NCBI GenBank assembly: GCA_031266255.1
Contig: JAISBK010000130.1
Location: forward strand, 1-15,425
From: Treponema sp.
Lineage (GTDB): Bacteria; Spirochaetota; Spirochaetia; Treponematales; Breznakiellaceae
DNA: 15,425 nucleotides
Direction: 5' to 3'
The translations under genes were made by a program, and so were the position numbers. Below the pieces are notes generated by a model. It was not told the origin of the DNA. It did not search any database and was given only the letters and a program-made list of their open reading frames with translations. This document shows, piece after piece, positions 6,324-12,969 of this stretch (the stretch's first letter is position 1; each line of letters begins with the position of its first letter).

Positions 6324-8129
6324 ATGGCTAGGGTTAAACTCACTGATTTGGTATTGCGGGATGCACATCAATCCCTGTTTGCAACTCGTATGGTTACGAG
6401 TGATATGCTTCCTATTGCCGATACGTTGGACAAAGTCGGCTATTGGGCGCTGGAAGCCTGGGGGGGGGCTACCTTTGATTCGGCGATTCGGTTTTTGAAC
6501 GAAGATCCCTGGGAACGGCTCAAAAAGCTTAAGGCAGCGCTGCCTAACACCAAGATCATGATGCTGTTGCGAGGGCAGAACCTCCTTGGGTACCGGCATT
6601 ATGCAGACGATGTGGTGGCCAAGTTCGTGGAAACCGCGGCAAAAGATGGGGTGGATGTGTTCAGAATATTCGATGCCCTGAACGATCCACGGAATTTCCA
6701 AGCTGCCACCAATGCGGCCAAGAAAACCGGCAAACATATTCAGGCCGCCATCTCCTATGCAACAACTCCTTTTCATACGATTGAGAAATATGTAGAACTG
6801 GCCAAAGAATACGCCGCAGTAGGCGCGGATTCCCTGTGCATCAAGGATATGTCGGGCCTCTTAAAGCCCTATGAAGGCTATAATCTGGTGAAGGCCCTCA
6901 AAAAAGCGGTGGATATTCCCATAGAAATCCACTCTCATGCAACCACGGGGATGTCCGTGGCGACCCTGGTCAAGTGCGCCGAGGCAGGGGCGGATATTCT
7001 CGATACGGTTATTTCGTCCTTGGCTATGGGTACGAGCCACAGCCCCACCGAAACCATGGTGGAGATTTTCAAAGGTACCGAATACGATACCGGATTGGAC
7101 ATCAACCTACTCCTGGAAATTGCCGCGTATTTCCGGGAGGTTCGGAAAAATTACAAGAAATTCGAGTCCAGCTTCTTAGGAGCAGATACCCGGATCCTGG
7201 TATCCCAGGTTCCCGGAGGGATGCTTTCCAACCTGGAGGGCCAACTCAAGGAACAGGGCGCTTCCGATAAGATCGACGCGGTCCTCAAGGAAATCGCGGT
7301 AGTGCAGAAGGATTTTGGTTATCCGCCCCTGGTTACTCCCTCAAGCCAGATCGTAGGAACTCAGGCGGTCTTTAACGTCCTCTTTGGCAGGTACAACAAG
7401 CTCACCGGTGAATCTATCGACCTTTTGGCAGGTAAATACGGCGCATGTCCGGCCCCCAAAAATCCCGAAGCCGTGAAAAAAGCCTTGGAGGCCCTCAAAC
7501 TCGAAAAAGAGATCACCCACCGGCCTGCGGACGATATCCCCAATGAGTATGAAAAACTTAAAGAAGAGGCTAAAAAGATTTTGGGAACCGACACGGTTAC
7601 CGTAGAAGACGTGCTTACCTATGCGATGTTCCCCAAGGTTGCCCCGGACTTCTTTAAGAAACGGTCCCAAGGACCGGTGAAATTCACCCCTGAGGTAGTT
7701 ACTCCAGCTCCAGCTCCGGTTCCTACGCCAGCTCCTGTCCCCTCGAATCAACCGGCTAAGTATGTGGTTAACGTGAATGGCGCGGATTATACCGTGGTAG
7801 TTTCTCCTGCCGGTGTAGGGGTCTCTGCGGGACCGGCGGTTCAGGCTCCGGCAGGAAGCAGCCCGGCTCCAGTTCCGACTCCTGCTCCTGCTCCGGTTCA
7901 AGCCGCCCCTTCCGGTGCCGGTACGGTGATTTCTGCGCCTGTGGCAGGTACCATCATTCGCTACGCCGTGGGGGAAGGGACCCAAGTGGTGTCTGGGACT
8001 ACGGTCATTATCATTGAGTCAATGAAGATGGAGCTAGAGATCAAAGCCACCGCCGCAGGAAAGATCCACTTCCTGGTTTCTGCCGGAACCCAGGTAGCTT
8101 CCCAGCAGCCTATAGCCGAAATTCAATAG
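6324..8129 (+). CDS. oadA: Oxaloacetate decarboxylase alpha subunit (biotin carboxyltransferase)
   Basis: Moves the carboxyl group of oxaloacetate to biotin, producing pyruvate; the beta subunit then releases CO2. The 601-residue protein has the full three-part layout. The TIM-barrel carboxyltransferase carries RDAHQS (12-17), EAWGGATFD (44-52), the active-site lysine in CIKDMSGLL (K174) and the metal-binding HSHATTG (H203, H205). A conserved helical domain spans about 300-450. Two Ala/Pro-rich linkers flank a short beta segment (KYVVNVNGADYTVVV). The C-terminal biotinyl domain has ESMKMELE with the biotin lysine at K568. AAGGAG lies eight bases before the ATG. The same architecture serves the PycB subunit of two-part pyruvate carboxylase, but the adjacent oadG and oadB point to the sodium pump. 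The WGGA codons contain a run of nine G (6460-6468). Confidence 0.95.
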   Translation: MARVKLTDLVLRDAHQSLFATRMVTSDMLPIADTLDKVGYWALEAWGGATFDSAIRFLNEDPWERLKKLKAALPNTKIMMLLRGQNLLGYRHYADDVVAKFVETAAKDGVDVFRIFDALNDPRNFQAATNAAKKTGKHIQAAISYATTPFHTIEKYVELAKEYAAVGADSLCIKDMSGLLKPYEGYNLVKALKKAVDIPIEIHSHATTGMSVATLVKCAEAGADILDTVISSLAMGTSHSPTETMVEIFKGTEYDTGLDINLLLEIAAYFREVRKNYKKFESSFLGADTRILVSQVPGGMLSNLEGQLKEQGASDKIDAVLKEIAVVQKDFGYPPLVTPSSQIVGTQAVFNVLFGRYNKLTGESIDLLAGKYGACPAPKNPEAVKKALEALKLEKEITHRPADDIPNEYEKLKEEAKKILGTDTVTVEDVLTYAMFPKVAPDFFKKRSQGPVKFTPEVVTPAPAPVPTPAPVPSNQPAKYVVNVNGADYTVVVSPAGVGVSAGPAVQAPAGSSPAPVPTPAPAPVQAAPSGAGTVISAPVAGTIIRYAVGEGTQVVSGTTVIIIESMKMELEIKATAAGKIHFLVSAGTQVASQQPIAEIQ

Positions 8130-8137
8130 GATACGCC

Positions 8138-9496
8138 ATGCTAAACCGTAAAAAGGACCCGGTATGGGTTACTAAAATCTGCCTTGTTTTAGCAGTGGGA
8201 GCTTTCGTGTTTTCCTTTATGCCTCGGGTGCTGGCCCAGGCTACCGGGAATGAGCGTTCCGGCGCAATCATCCCGGGAAGTGAGAATATCCCGAACATTT
8301 CTTTTGGGAGTTTTGTCCGGAATATTACGGAAACTACCGGAGTGTCTGCATTCATCACTGATAAGGCTGAGAAAGCGACTCCTTCAGGAGATCCTATCAC
8401 CATCTTCGGCTGGCAGGAACTCCTCATGGTCGCGGTTGGTTTTCTCATTGTGTACCTGGGTGCGGTGAAGGGTTTTGAACCACTGCTCCTTCTCCCCATT
8501 GGGTTTGGGACCATCTTCGTCAACATCCCTTTTGCAGGGATGGGAGACCCTCCCCATGGTTTTCTCCATATTATTTATGAGACCGGGGTGGGGAATGAGT
8601 TTTTCCCGTTGATCATCTTCATGGGGATTGGAGCCATGACCGATTTTGGCCCCCTCATCGCTAACCCCAAGACTGCGCTCTTGGGAGCCGCGGCTCAGTT
8701 TGGAGTGTTCGGTACTCTGTTCGGTATCAGTCTAGCCAATTTTATCCCGGGCGTGAGCTTTAATCTCAAAGAAGCCTGTGCCGTGGCGATCATCGGCGGA
8801 GCAGATGGGCCTACCACGATCTACATTGCAGCTCAGCTTGCCCCCCACCTTTTGGCTACGGTAGCGGTGGCTGCATATTCCTACATGGCCCTGGTGCCTA
8901 TTATCCAGCCTCCGATTATGAAAGCCTTAACCACTAAGGAGGAGCGGCTCATCAGGATGAAACAGCTTAGGCCGGTTTCCAAGGTAGAGCAGATATTTTT
9001 TCCCATGGTGGTTTTTGTCTTGGCCATTCTCCTTATCCCCTCTGCGGCGCCCCTCATCGGGTGTCTCATGTTCGGTAACTTCATAAGGATGTGCGGGGTG
9101 GTAGAGCGGCTCAGTAAGACCCTCCAGAACGAGCTTATGAACATCGTGTCCATTTTCCTGTCTTTGGGGGTGGGGAGTCAGATGACCCCTGAAAAATTCC
9201 TCAATTCTTCGTCCTTGATCATCGTGGTCATGGGGCTTTTGGCTTTTGCCATTGCCACTGCCACGGGAATTCTGGTGGCCAAGTGCATGAATCTGTTCCT
9301 TAAAGAGAAGATCAATCCGCTCATTGGTTCTGCCGGGGTTTCTGCGGTGCCGATGGCAGCCCGGGTTTCCAATAAGGTGGGACTCGAAGAGGATCCAGGG
9401 AATTTCCTCCTCATGCATGCTATGGGACCGAATGTTTCGGGGGTAATCGGAACCGCCATAGCTGCTGGGGTTATGATTGCCGTCTACGGCGGTTAA
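8138..9496 (+). CDS. oadB: Oxaloacetate decarboxylase beta subunit (Na+ pump channel)
   Basis: Integral membrane subunit that decarboxylates carboxybiotin and exports sodium ions. The 452-residue protein is very hydrophobic and has the family hallmarks KGFEPLLLLPIGFG (111-124), GAMTDFGPLIANP (165-177), GGADGPTTIY (220-229, with D223 corresponding to the essential Asp) and SAGVSAVPMAARVSNKVG (398-415). Compared with the Klebsiella protein it has about 85 extra N-terminal residues: a signal-like helix (about 13-34, ending VLAQA) and a polar stretch, seen in other OadB-type proteins too. It starts eight bases after the oadA stop without a clear Shine-Dalgarno site, suggesting coupled translation. 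With OadG and OadA it completes the pump; which substrate (oxaloacetate or a related acid) is used cannot be decided from sequence. Confidence 0.95.
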   Translation: MLNRKKDPVWVTKICLVLAVGAFVFSFMPRVLAQATGNERSGAIIPGSENIPNISFGSFVRNITETTGVSAFITDKAEKATPSGDPITIFGWQELLMVAVGFLIVYLGAVKGFEPLLLLPIGFGTIFVNIPFAGMGDPPHGFLHIIYETGVGNEFFPLIIFMGIGAMTDFGPLIANPKTALLGAAAQFGVFGTLFGISLANFIPGVSFNLKEACAVAIIGGADGPTTIYIAAQLAPHLLATVAVAAYSYMALVPIIQPPIMKALTTKEERLIRMKQLRPVSKVEQIFFPMVVFVLAILLIPSAAPLIGCLMFGNFIRMCGVVERLSKTLQNELMNIVSIFLSLGVGSQMTPEKFLNSSSLIIVVMGLLAFAIATATGILVAKCMNLFLKEKINPLIGSAGVSAVPMAARVSNKVGLEEDPGNFLLMHAMGPNVSGVIGTAIAAGVMIAVYGG

Positions 9497-9549
9497 GGTG
9501 CTATTCATACAGCACCGGTAAGGGGCACGGTTTCCTAAAAGTGCTGTAT
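9497..9549 (+). promoter_or_regulatory. Two mutually exclusive hairpins after oadB
   Basis: Right after the oadB stop, GGTGCT (9497-9502) can pair with AGCACC (9511-9516). The overlapping ATACAGCAC (9507-9515) can instead pair with GTGCTGTAT (9541-9549), nine perfect pairs around a 25-base loop. The two cannot form together. They immediately precede the terminator hairpin. They may be simple 3' end structure, or a switch controlling read-through into the bactofilin operon. Confidence 0.4.
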
Positions 9550-9550
9550 A

Positions 9551-9589
9551 GAGGCTGATTCAAAACCCGGTTAGTGTTGAATTGGCCTC
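9551..9589 (+). terminator. Rho-independent terminator of the oad operon
   Basis: A 13-pair stem (GAGGCTGATTCAA with TTGAATTGGCCTC, including two G-U pairs) around a 13-base loop is followed by TTGTGTTT. It separates oadB from the bactofilin operon, whose ribosome site begins 15 bases later. The T run is interrupted by two G residues, so some read-through is possible. Confidence 0.7.
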
Positions 9590-9614
9590 TTGTGTTTATG
9601 TATGGAGGCTTAGG

Positions 9615-9971
9615 ATGATCAATTTGCATAGTGATAGCTTAGAAGATGAAGATTTCGATACTATTTTATCTTCAGATATTGATTTCTCAGGGACCCTCAG
9701 TTTTGAAAAACCCTTTCTTATCCGGGGTAAGGTACGGGGTGAAATCATTGCTACTGGGCTTCTTATGATTGATCAGGAGGGAGTGGTGGATGCTCATATT
9801 AAGGCCCCCCAAGTGATCATTCGAGGCTTAGTCAATGGAAATGTTACTGCAGCAGATAAGATAGAAATGAGCCCTACCGGAAGGCTTCATGGTAATATCG
9901 TGACCCCGGAAATTGCGCTTGAGTCAGGCTGCCAGTTTAACGGTTGTTGTACTATGCATGAAAAAACTTAG
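9615..9971 (+). CDS. Bactofilin-family cytoskeletal protein
   Basis: Bactofilins self-assemble without nucleotides into filaments that position cell-wall enzymes and shape cells. The 118-residue protein has a short acidic N-terminal arm (1-18) and then the DUF583 right-handed beta-helix repeats: SGTLSFEKPFLIRGKVRGEI, GLLMIDQEGVVDAHI, QVIIRGLVNGNV and GRLHGNIVTPEIALESG, up to about 108. The regular alternation of hydrophobic residues and Gly/Asp turns is diagnostic. The chosen ATG has GGAGG six bases upstream; a longer reading from a TTG at 9582 would overlap the terminator stem and is rejected. The C-terminal end (GCQFNGCC) has three Cys within seven residues, which I do not recall as usual for the family. 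It leads a tight operon with a TPR protein (three bases downstream) and mtaB. Confidence 0.9.
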   Translation: MINLHSDSLEDEDFDTILSSDIDFSGTLSFEKPFLIRGKVRGEIIATGLLMIDQEGVVDAHIKAPQVIIRGLVNGNVTAADKIEMSPTGRLHGNIVTPEIALESGCQFNGCCTMHEKT

Positions 9972-9974
9972 GAA

Positions 9975-10613
9975 ATGTGCCTACTTCATAGAGGTCTTTA
10001 CCTGGGGATTATACTGTTTCTGTTTCCTTGGGGATTGAGCTTTGCTCAGGTACGGCCTGATGCCTTAGTGGAATATCGGAATGGTAACTATGAACAGGCA
10101 GTTTCTATTTGTATGGATGAAATCGCCGCCAATGCTAATAATCTGGATGCTCATGTAGTGCTTTGCTGGAGCTTAATACGGCTCAACCGGTACCAGGACG
10201 CTTTAAGGTATGCCCAGATAGGCCGGAGTCTCAGCCGCTACGATCCGCGGGTCATTGAAATCCTTGGAGAAATTAGCTATTACGAAGGCCGGAATCGGGA
10301 GGCATTGCAGTATTTTCAGGAATATATCAACTTCGCCCCTGAAGGAAGCCGGATCGAAACGGTTTATTATTTTATTGGTGAGATCTACATCCGCCTTGGC
10401 CACTTCCGCCATGCAGACATTGCCCTTTCCACTGCGGTTCATTGGCAGCCGGGTAATGCCGCGTGGTGGACCAGGCTGGCCTATGCCCGGGAAAATGCCA
10501 ACGATTTATCAGAAGCCATTACCGCCTATGAACGGGCATTATCCCTCAATGCCCAACTGACCGATGCCCGCAGGGGTTTGTCCCGGGCACGCCAGGCATT
10601 AGGCACTCGTTAG
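9975..10613 (+). CDS. Secreted or periplasmic TPR-repeat protein
   Basis: A 212-residue protein with a signal peptide (basic LLHRG, hydrophobic core about 8-22, likely cleavage after SFA at residue 24). It then consists almost entirely of about five tetratricopeptide repeats (about 26-56, 57-90, 91-123, 127-160, 161-194) with the expected small/Ala positions (for example NYEQAVS, RYQDALRYAQIG, RNREALQYFQEY, DLSEAITAYERALSLN). TPR domains bind partner proteins, so it is likely a scaffold in the periplasm. The ATG follows the bactofilin stop by three bases with no separate ribosome site, indicating coupled translation. A role with the bactofilin in envelope organisation is inferred from position only. 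No enzyme motif is present. Confidence 0.85.
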   Translation: MCLLHRGLYLGIILFLFPWGLSFAQVRPDALVEYRNGNYEQAVSICMDEIAANANNLDAHVVLCWSLIRLNRYQDALRYAQIGRSLSRYDPRVIEILGEISYYEGRNREALQYFQEYINFAPEGSRIETVYYFIGEIYIRLGHFRHADIALSTAVHWQPGNAAWWTRLAYARENANDLSEAITAYERALSLNAQLTDARRGLSRARQALGTR

Positions 10614-10618
10614 GGTAT

Positions 10619-12025
10619 ATGGTTTCCGTATCCTTGTATACTTTGGGCTGTAAGGTCAATCAGCTTGAGAGTGAAGCTATCGCGGATGCCTTTAGGTCCC
10701 GGGGTTTTAGGGTCCTTCCTTGGGATGCAACCGGGGGGGCGGATATCTTGGTGTTTAACACCTGTACGGTAACTTCCAAAGCTGAACAGAAGGCCCGGCG
10801 GGTCATTCGAAAAGCCTTACGGGATCATCCCCAGGCCCTTCTTATCGTAACGGGCTGTTATGCCCAAGTAGCCGGGGAAACCTTGGATGCCCTGGGACGG
10901 GAGGCTGATGTTGCTCAAGGAGCGGTAAGCCGGCTGGTAGTGGTATCAGGTGATAGGAAAAGCCGTCTTTTGGATCTGCCGGGGTTTCTCGCGGATACGG
11001 AGCAGGTTACGCCGGTCTTGTGCTCCCAATGGTTACAGGATCAAGGAACCCTGCATCCCGCAACTGAACGGTTCCGGTTTACTCCTGGGAATTTCTCCCT
11101 CCATTCCAGGGCTTCGGTGAAGATTCAAGATGGTTGTGATAATCACTGTTCCTACTGCCGCGTGCGGCTTGCCCGTGGGATGAGCGTGAGCCTTGAGCCG
11201 AAGCGGATCTGCGCTGCGGTACAGGCTCTGGAAGCCAAAGGCTATGCAGAAGCGGTAATAACCGGGGTAAATATCACCCAATATGGGGGTACGACCGCCC
11301 AGCAAGGGGTGCTCCCTCTGGGTGGACTCTTGACGTACCTGCTTGCGGAAACCGGGCATATCAGGCTGCGGCTTTCTTCCCTTGAACCTGAGGGACTCAC
11401 CGATGAGCTTCTGGCGGTTCTGGGGCATCCTCGGATTCGGCCCCATTTTCATCTTTCGGTACAATCTGGGGATCCCCTGATTCTCAAGCAGATGGGCCGC
11501 AGGTATACTCCCCAGGACATAGAAAGGGGGATATATCGCTTACGGGAGGTCAAAGACGACCCCTTTCTGGGCTGCGATATTATTACCGGGTTTCCTGGCG
11601 AAACCGAAGAAGCCTTTGAAAAGACCTATCAGCTTTGCTTGCACCGTGATTTTGCCTGGATCCATGCTTTCCCCTATTCCCCGCGGCCTGGTACTGCGGC
11701 GTATACCTATCCGGGCTTGGTGCGGGAGCAGGACGCGGTTCTGAGGGTGGATAAGCTCACGGCTCTGGCGCGCACCGGACGGCAGGAGTACAGTCGGCGC
11801 TGGTTGGGGCGGGAGGTGGAAGCGATTCTTGAGGCATCATCCAATCCCCAGGCAGCGGTTGGGGTATCGGCTAATTATCTTAAATTACTCATCAGTTTTC
11901 CCAATCACGAGCCGCCTCCAGCGGGCAGTGCTATCCGTTGCAGGATCTGTGGTTTTCCTGAATCGGGAGCGGCCTTTTCCCGCTTTGATGCGCTAGGGGA
12001 ATATATTAATCATACTTATATATAA
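10619..12025 (+). CDS. mtaB: tRNA (t6A37) methylthiotransferase MtaB
   Basis: Radical-SAM enzyme that adds a methylthio group to t6A at position 37 of tRNAs reading ANN codons, giving ms2t6A. The 468-residue protein has the N-terminal UPF0004 domain with its three cluster cysteines (C11 in TLGCKVNQLES, C49 in FNTCTV, C80 in VTGCYAQ). The radical-SAM motif C-x3-C-x2-C lies in DGCDNHCSYC (C173, C177, C180). Later come the usual SSLEPEGLT, HLSVQSGDPLILKQMGRRY, CDIITGFPGETEEAF and HAFPYSPRPGT blocks. The final 80 residues are a divergent TRAM-like region. TLGCKVNQLES and the signature order favour MtaB over MiaB or RimO. It starts five bases after the TPR stop, so it is the third gene of the bactofilin operon. 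I see no terminator after it. Confidence 0.93.
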   Translation: MVSVSLYTLGCKVNQLESEAIADAFRSRGFRVLPWDATGGADILVFNTCTVTSKAEQKARRVIRKALRDHPQALLIVTGCYAQVAGETLDALGREADVAQGAVSRLVVVSGDRKSRLLDLPGFLADTEQVTPVLCSQWLQDQGTLHPATERFRFTPGNFSLHSRASVKIQDGCDNHCSYCRVRLARGMSVSLEPKRICAAVQALEAKGYAEAVITGVNITQYGGTTAQQGVLPLGGLLTYLLAETGHIRLRLSSLEPEGLTDELLAVLGHPRIRPHFHLSVQSGDPLILKQMGRRYTPQDIERGIYRLREVKDDPFLGCDIITGFPGETEEAFEKTYQLCLHRDFAWIHAFPYSPRPGTAAYTYPGLVREQDAVLRVDKLTALARTGRQEYSRRWLGREVEAILEASSNPQAAVGVSANYLKLLISFPNHEPPPAGSAIRCRICGFPESGAAFSRFDALGEYINHTYI

Positions 12026-12085
12026 GTTGGGCGAATGACCGGTTAAATTATTGACCAGACGAAAAATGGTATGGAGGAGAATACT

Positions 12086-12616
12086 ATGGCTATATTGCCT
12101 TTAGGTTTTATATTAATAGTTGTTTTTCTAGGGACTACTCTAATAATAACCAGTTTTATGATCATAAAAAGGAAACATAAAAAATTTGAAAATATTATAT
12201 ATGTAAAAAATATAGTTATAAATATTTGCCTAATAATTTTATCTGGAATATTATTTATATTCTATGAAAAGATATTTGATAAAATATATACAGAAAAATG
12301 GCCTTCAGTATTTATTGGAATAATAATAATGTTTTACATATTGTTTACGAATTTTATTGGATTAATTTTTTCAATAATATGTTCAAATAAATTATATATA
12401 ACATTAATAAATTATGGCGTTTTTATACTAGCAACAATTATAATATATAATTTAATAAGCAGTATTGTAAATTTCTTAGAAAATACCAATATACTATCAG
12501 AATGTTCAAGTATAATTTACATATTAATATTAATGATGGTAGAAAATATATTTTCATATTTAATGGTAAAAGTAATCAGAAAAATAAATAATGGAATGCG
12601 GGGCAAGTGCATATAA
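12086..12616 (+). CDS. AT-rich five-helix membrane protein, unknown function
   Basis: I do not recognise this protein. From the preferred ATG (GGAGGAG six bases upstream) it has 176 residues with about five hydrophobic helices (about 2-26, 39-61, 69-98, 104-130, 139-163), a basic first loop (KRKHKK) and a basic C-terminus (KVIRKINNGMRGK). An ATG at 12071 in the same frame would add five residues, but it lies inside the ribosome site. There is no enzyme motif, signal cleavage site or Cys pattern. Base composition is radically different from its neighbours: the coding region is well under 30% GC by eye and Ile is written mostly ATA, whereas flanking genes use GC-rich codons. That points to a recent foreign origin. 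It sits alone between mtaB and metK with no partner gene. A small holin-like, immunity or transporter role is possible but unsupported. Confidence 0.6.
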   Translation: MAILPLGFILIVVFLGTTLIITSFMIIKRKHKKFENIIYVKNIVINICLIILSGILFIFYEKIFDKIYTEKWPSVFIGIIIMFYILFTNFIGLIFSIICSNKLYITLINYGVFILATIIIYNLISSIVNFLENTNILSECSSIIYILILMMVENIFSYLMVKVIRKINNGMRGKCI

Positions 12617-12969
12617 GGAAGAAGGCTTCCCAACCAAGCATCATTAAAGTTTTTTCTGTCCGTTAATCATATACGCGACATTAATTAATCTGTAATATTG
12701 CCCTGGCGTGGTATTACGGCAGCAGAAGCCCTCTTGCCACAGATTCACGGCCAAGTGAATGGCAGGAATACATAGCCAGATTTAATCAGGACATTCAAGG
12801 AAATCAAAACTTGTACCCCACCGGAATTTAAAAAAAGGAATAGAGATGAATAACGTGAAGTTCAACAAGGAGAAAAAGGTCCGCAAATCACCGCGAATTT
12901 ATCCGCATAATTCGCGGACCTTGGCATTCCCTCGAACTCACGTAAGCCCAGTAGGTATAATTGGTTCAA
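12617..12969. other. Gap with no convincing gene; possible coding remnant and hairpins
   Basis: About 350 bases between the AT-rich membrane gene and the metK stop. Composition returns to near the window average. A plus-strand frame is open from 12685 to the TAA at 12829-12831 and reads protein-like in its second half (for example ALAWYYGSRSPLATD, then SEWQEYIARFNQD), but it has no start codon, is closed upstream by a stop, and I recognise no family; it may be the end of a decayed gene. A small hairpin (ATTCAC / GTGAAT around GGCCAA, about 12741-12758) lies inside it. The metK terminator occupies 12876-12922. No transposase, tRNA or flanking repeat was found. Confidence 0.4.
12876..12922 (-). 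terminator. Terminator hairpin of metK with repeated CCGC units
   Basis: Read on the minus strand this structure ends in GGACC followed by a T5 run and lies 48 bases after the metK stop, as expected of a rho-independent terminator. The outer arms AAGGTCCGC (12876-12884) and GCGGACCTT (12914-12922) pair perfectly over nine bases. The inner CCGCGAATT (12891-12899) also pairs perfectly with AATTCGCGG (12909-12917), sharing the GCGG. It looks like a 14-base-arm palindrome split by a ten-base insertion that duplicates a CCGC unit. On the plus strand no T run follows, so it should act on metK only. Confidence 0.7.

Noticed and set aside
7700..7920. Tandem CCAGCTCCAGCTCCGG-like repeats as a possible DNA repeat or CRISPR-like array
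   Set aside because: They encode the Ala/Pro linkers of OadA, a known feature of biotin-dependent enzymes; units are irregular and have no spacers.
7341..7985. Minus-strand open frame of about 215 codons rich in Arg and Ser
   Set aside because: It is the antisense of the Ala/Pro-rich linker and biotinyl domain of oadA; repetitive codons keep the opposite strand open.
8927..9508. Minus-strand open frame rich in His and Pro
   Set aside because: Antisense to conserved OadB membrane segments; no independent coding evidence.
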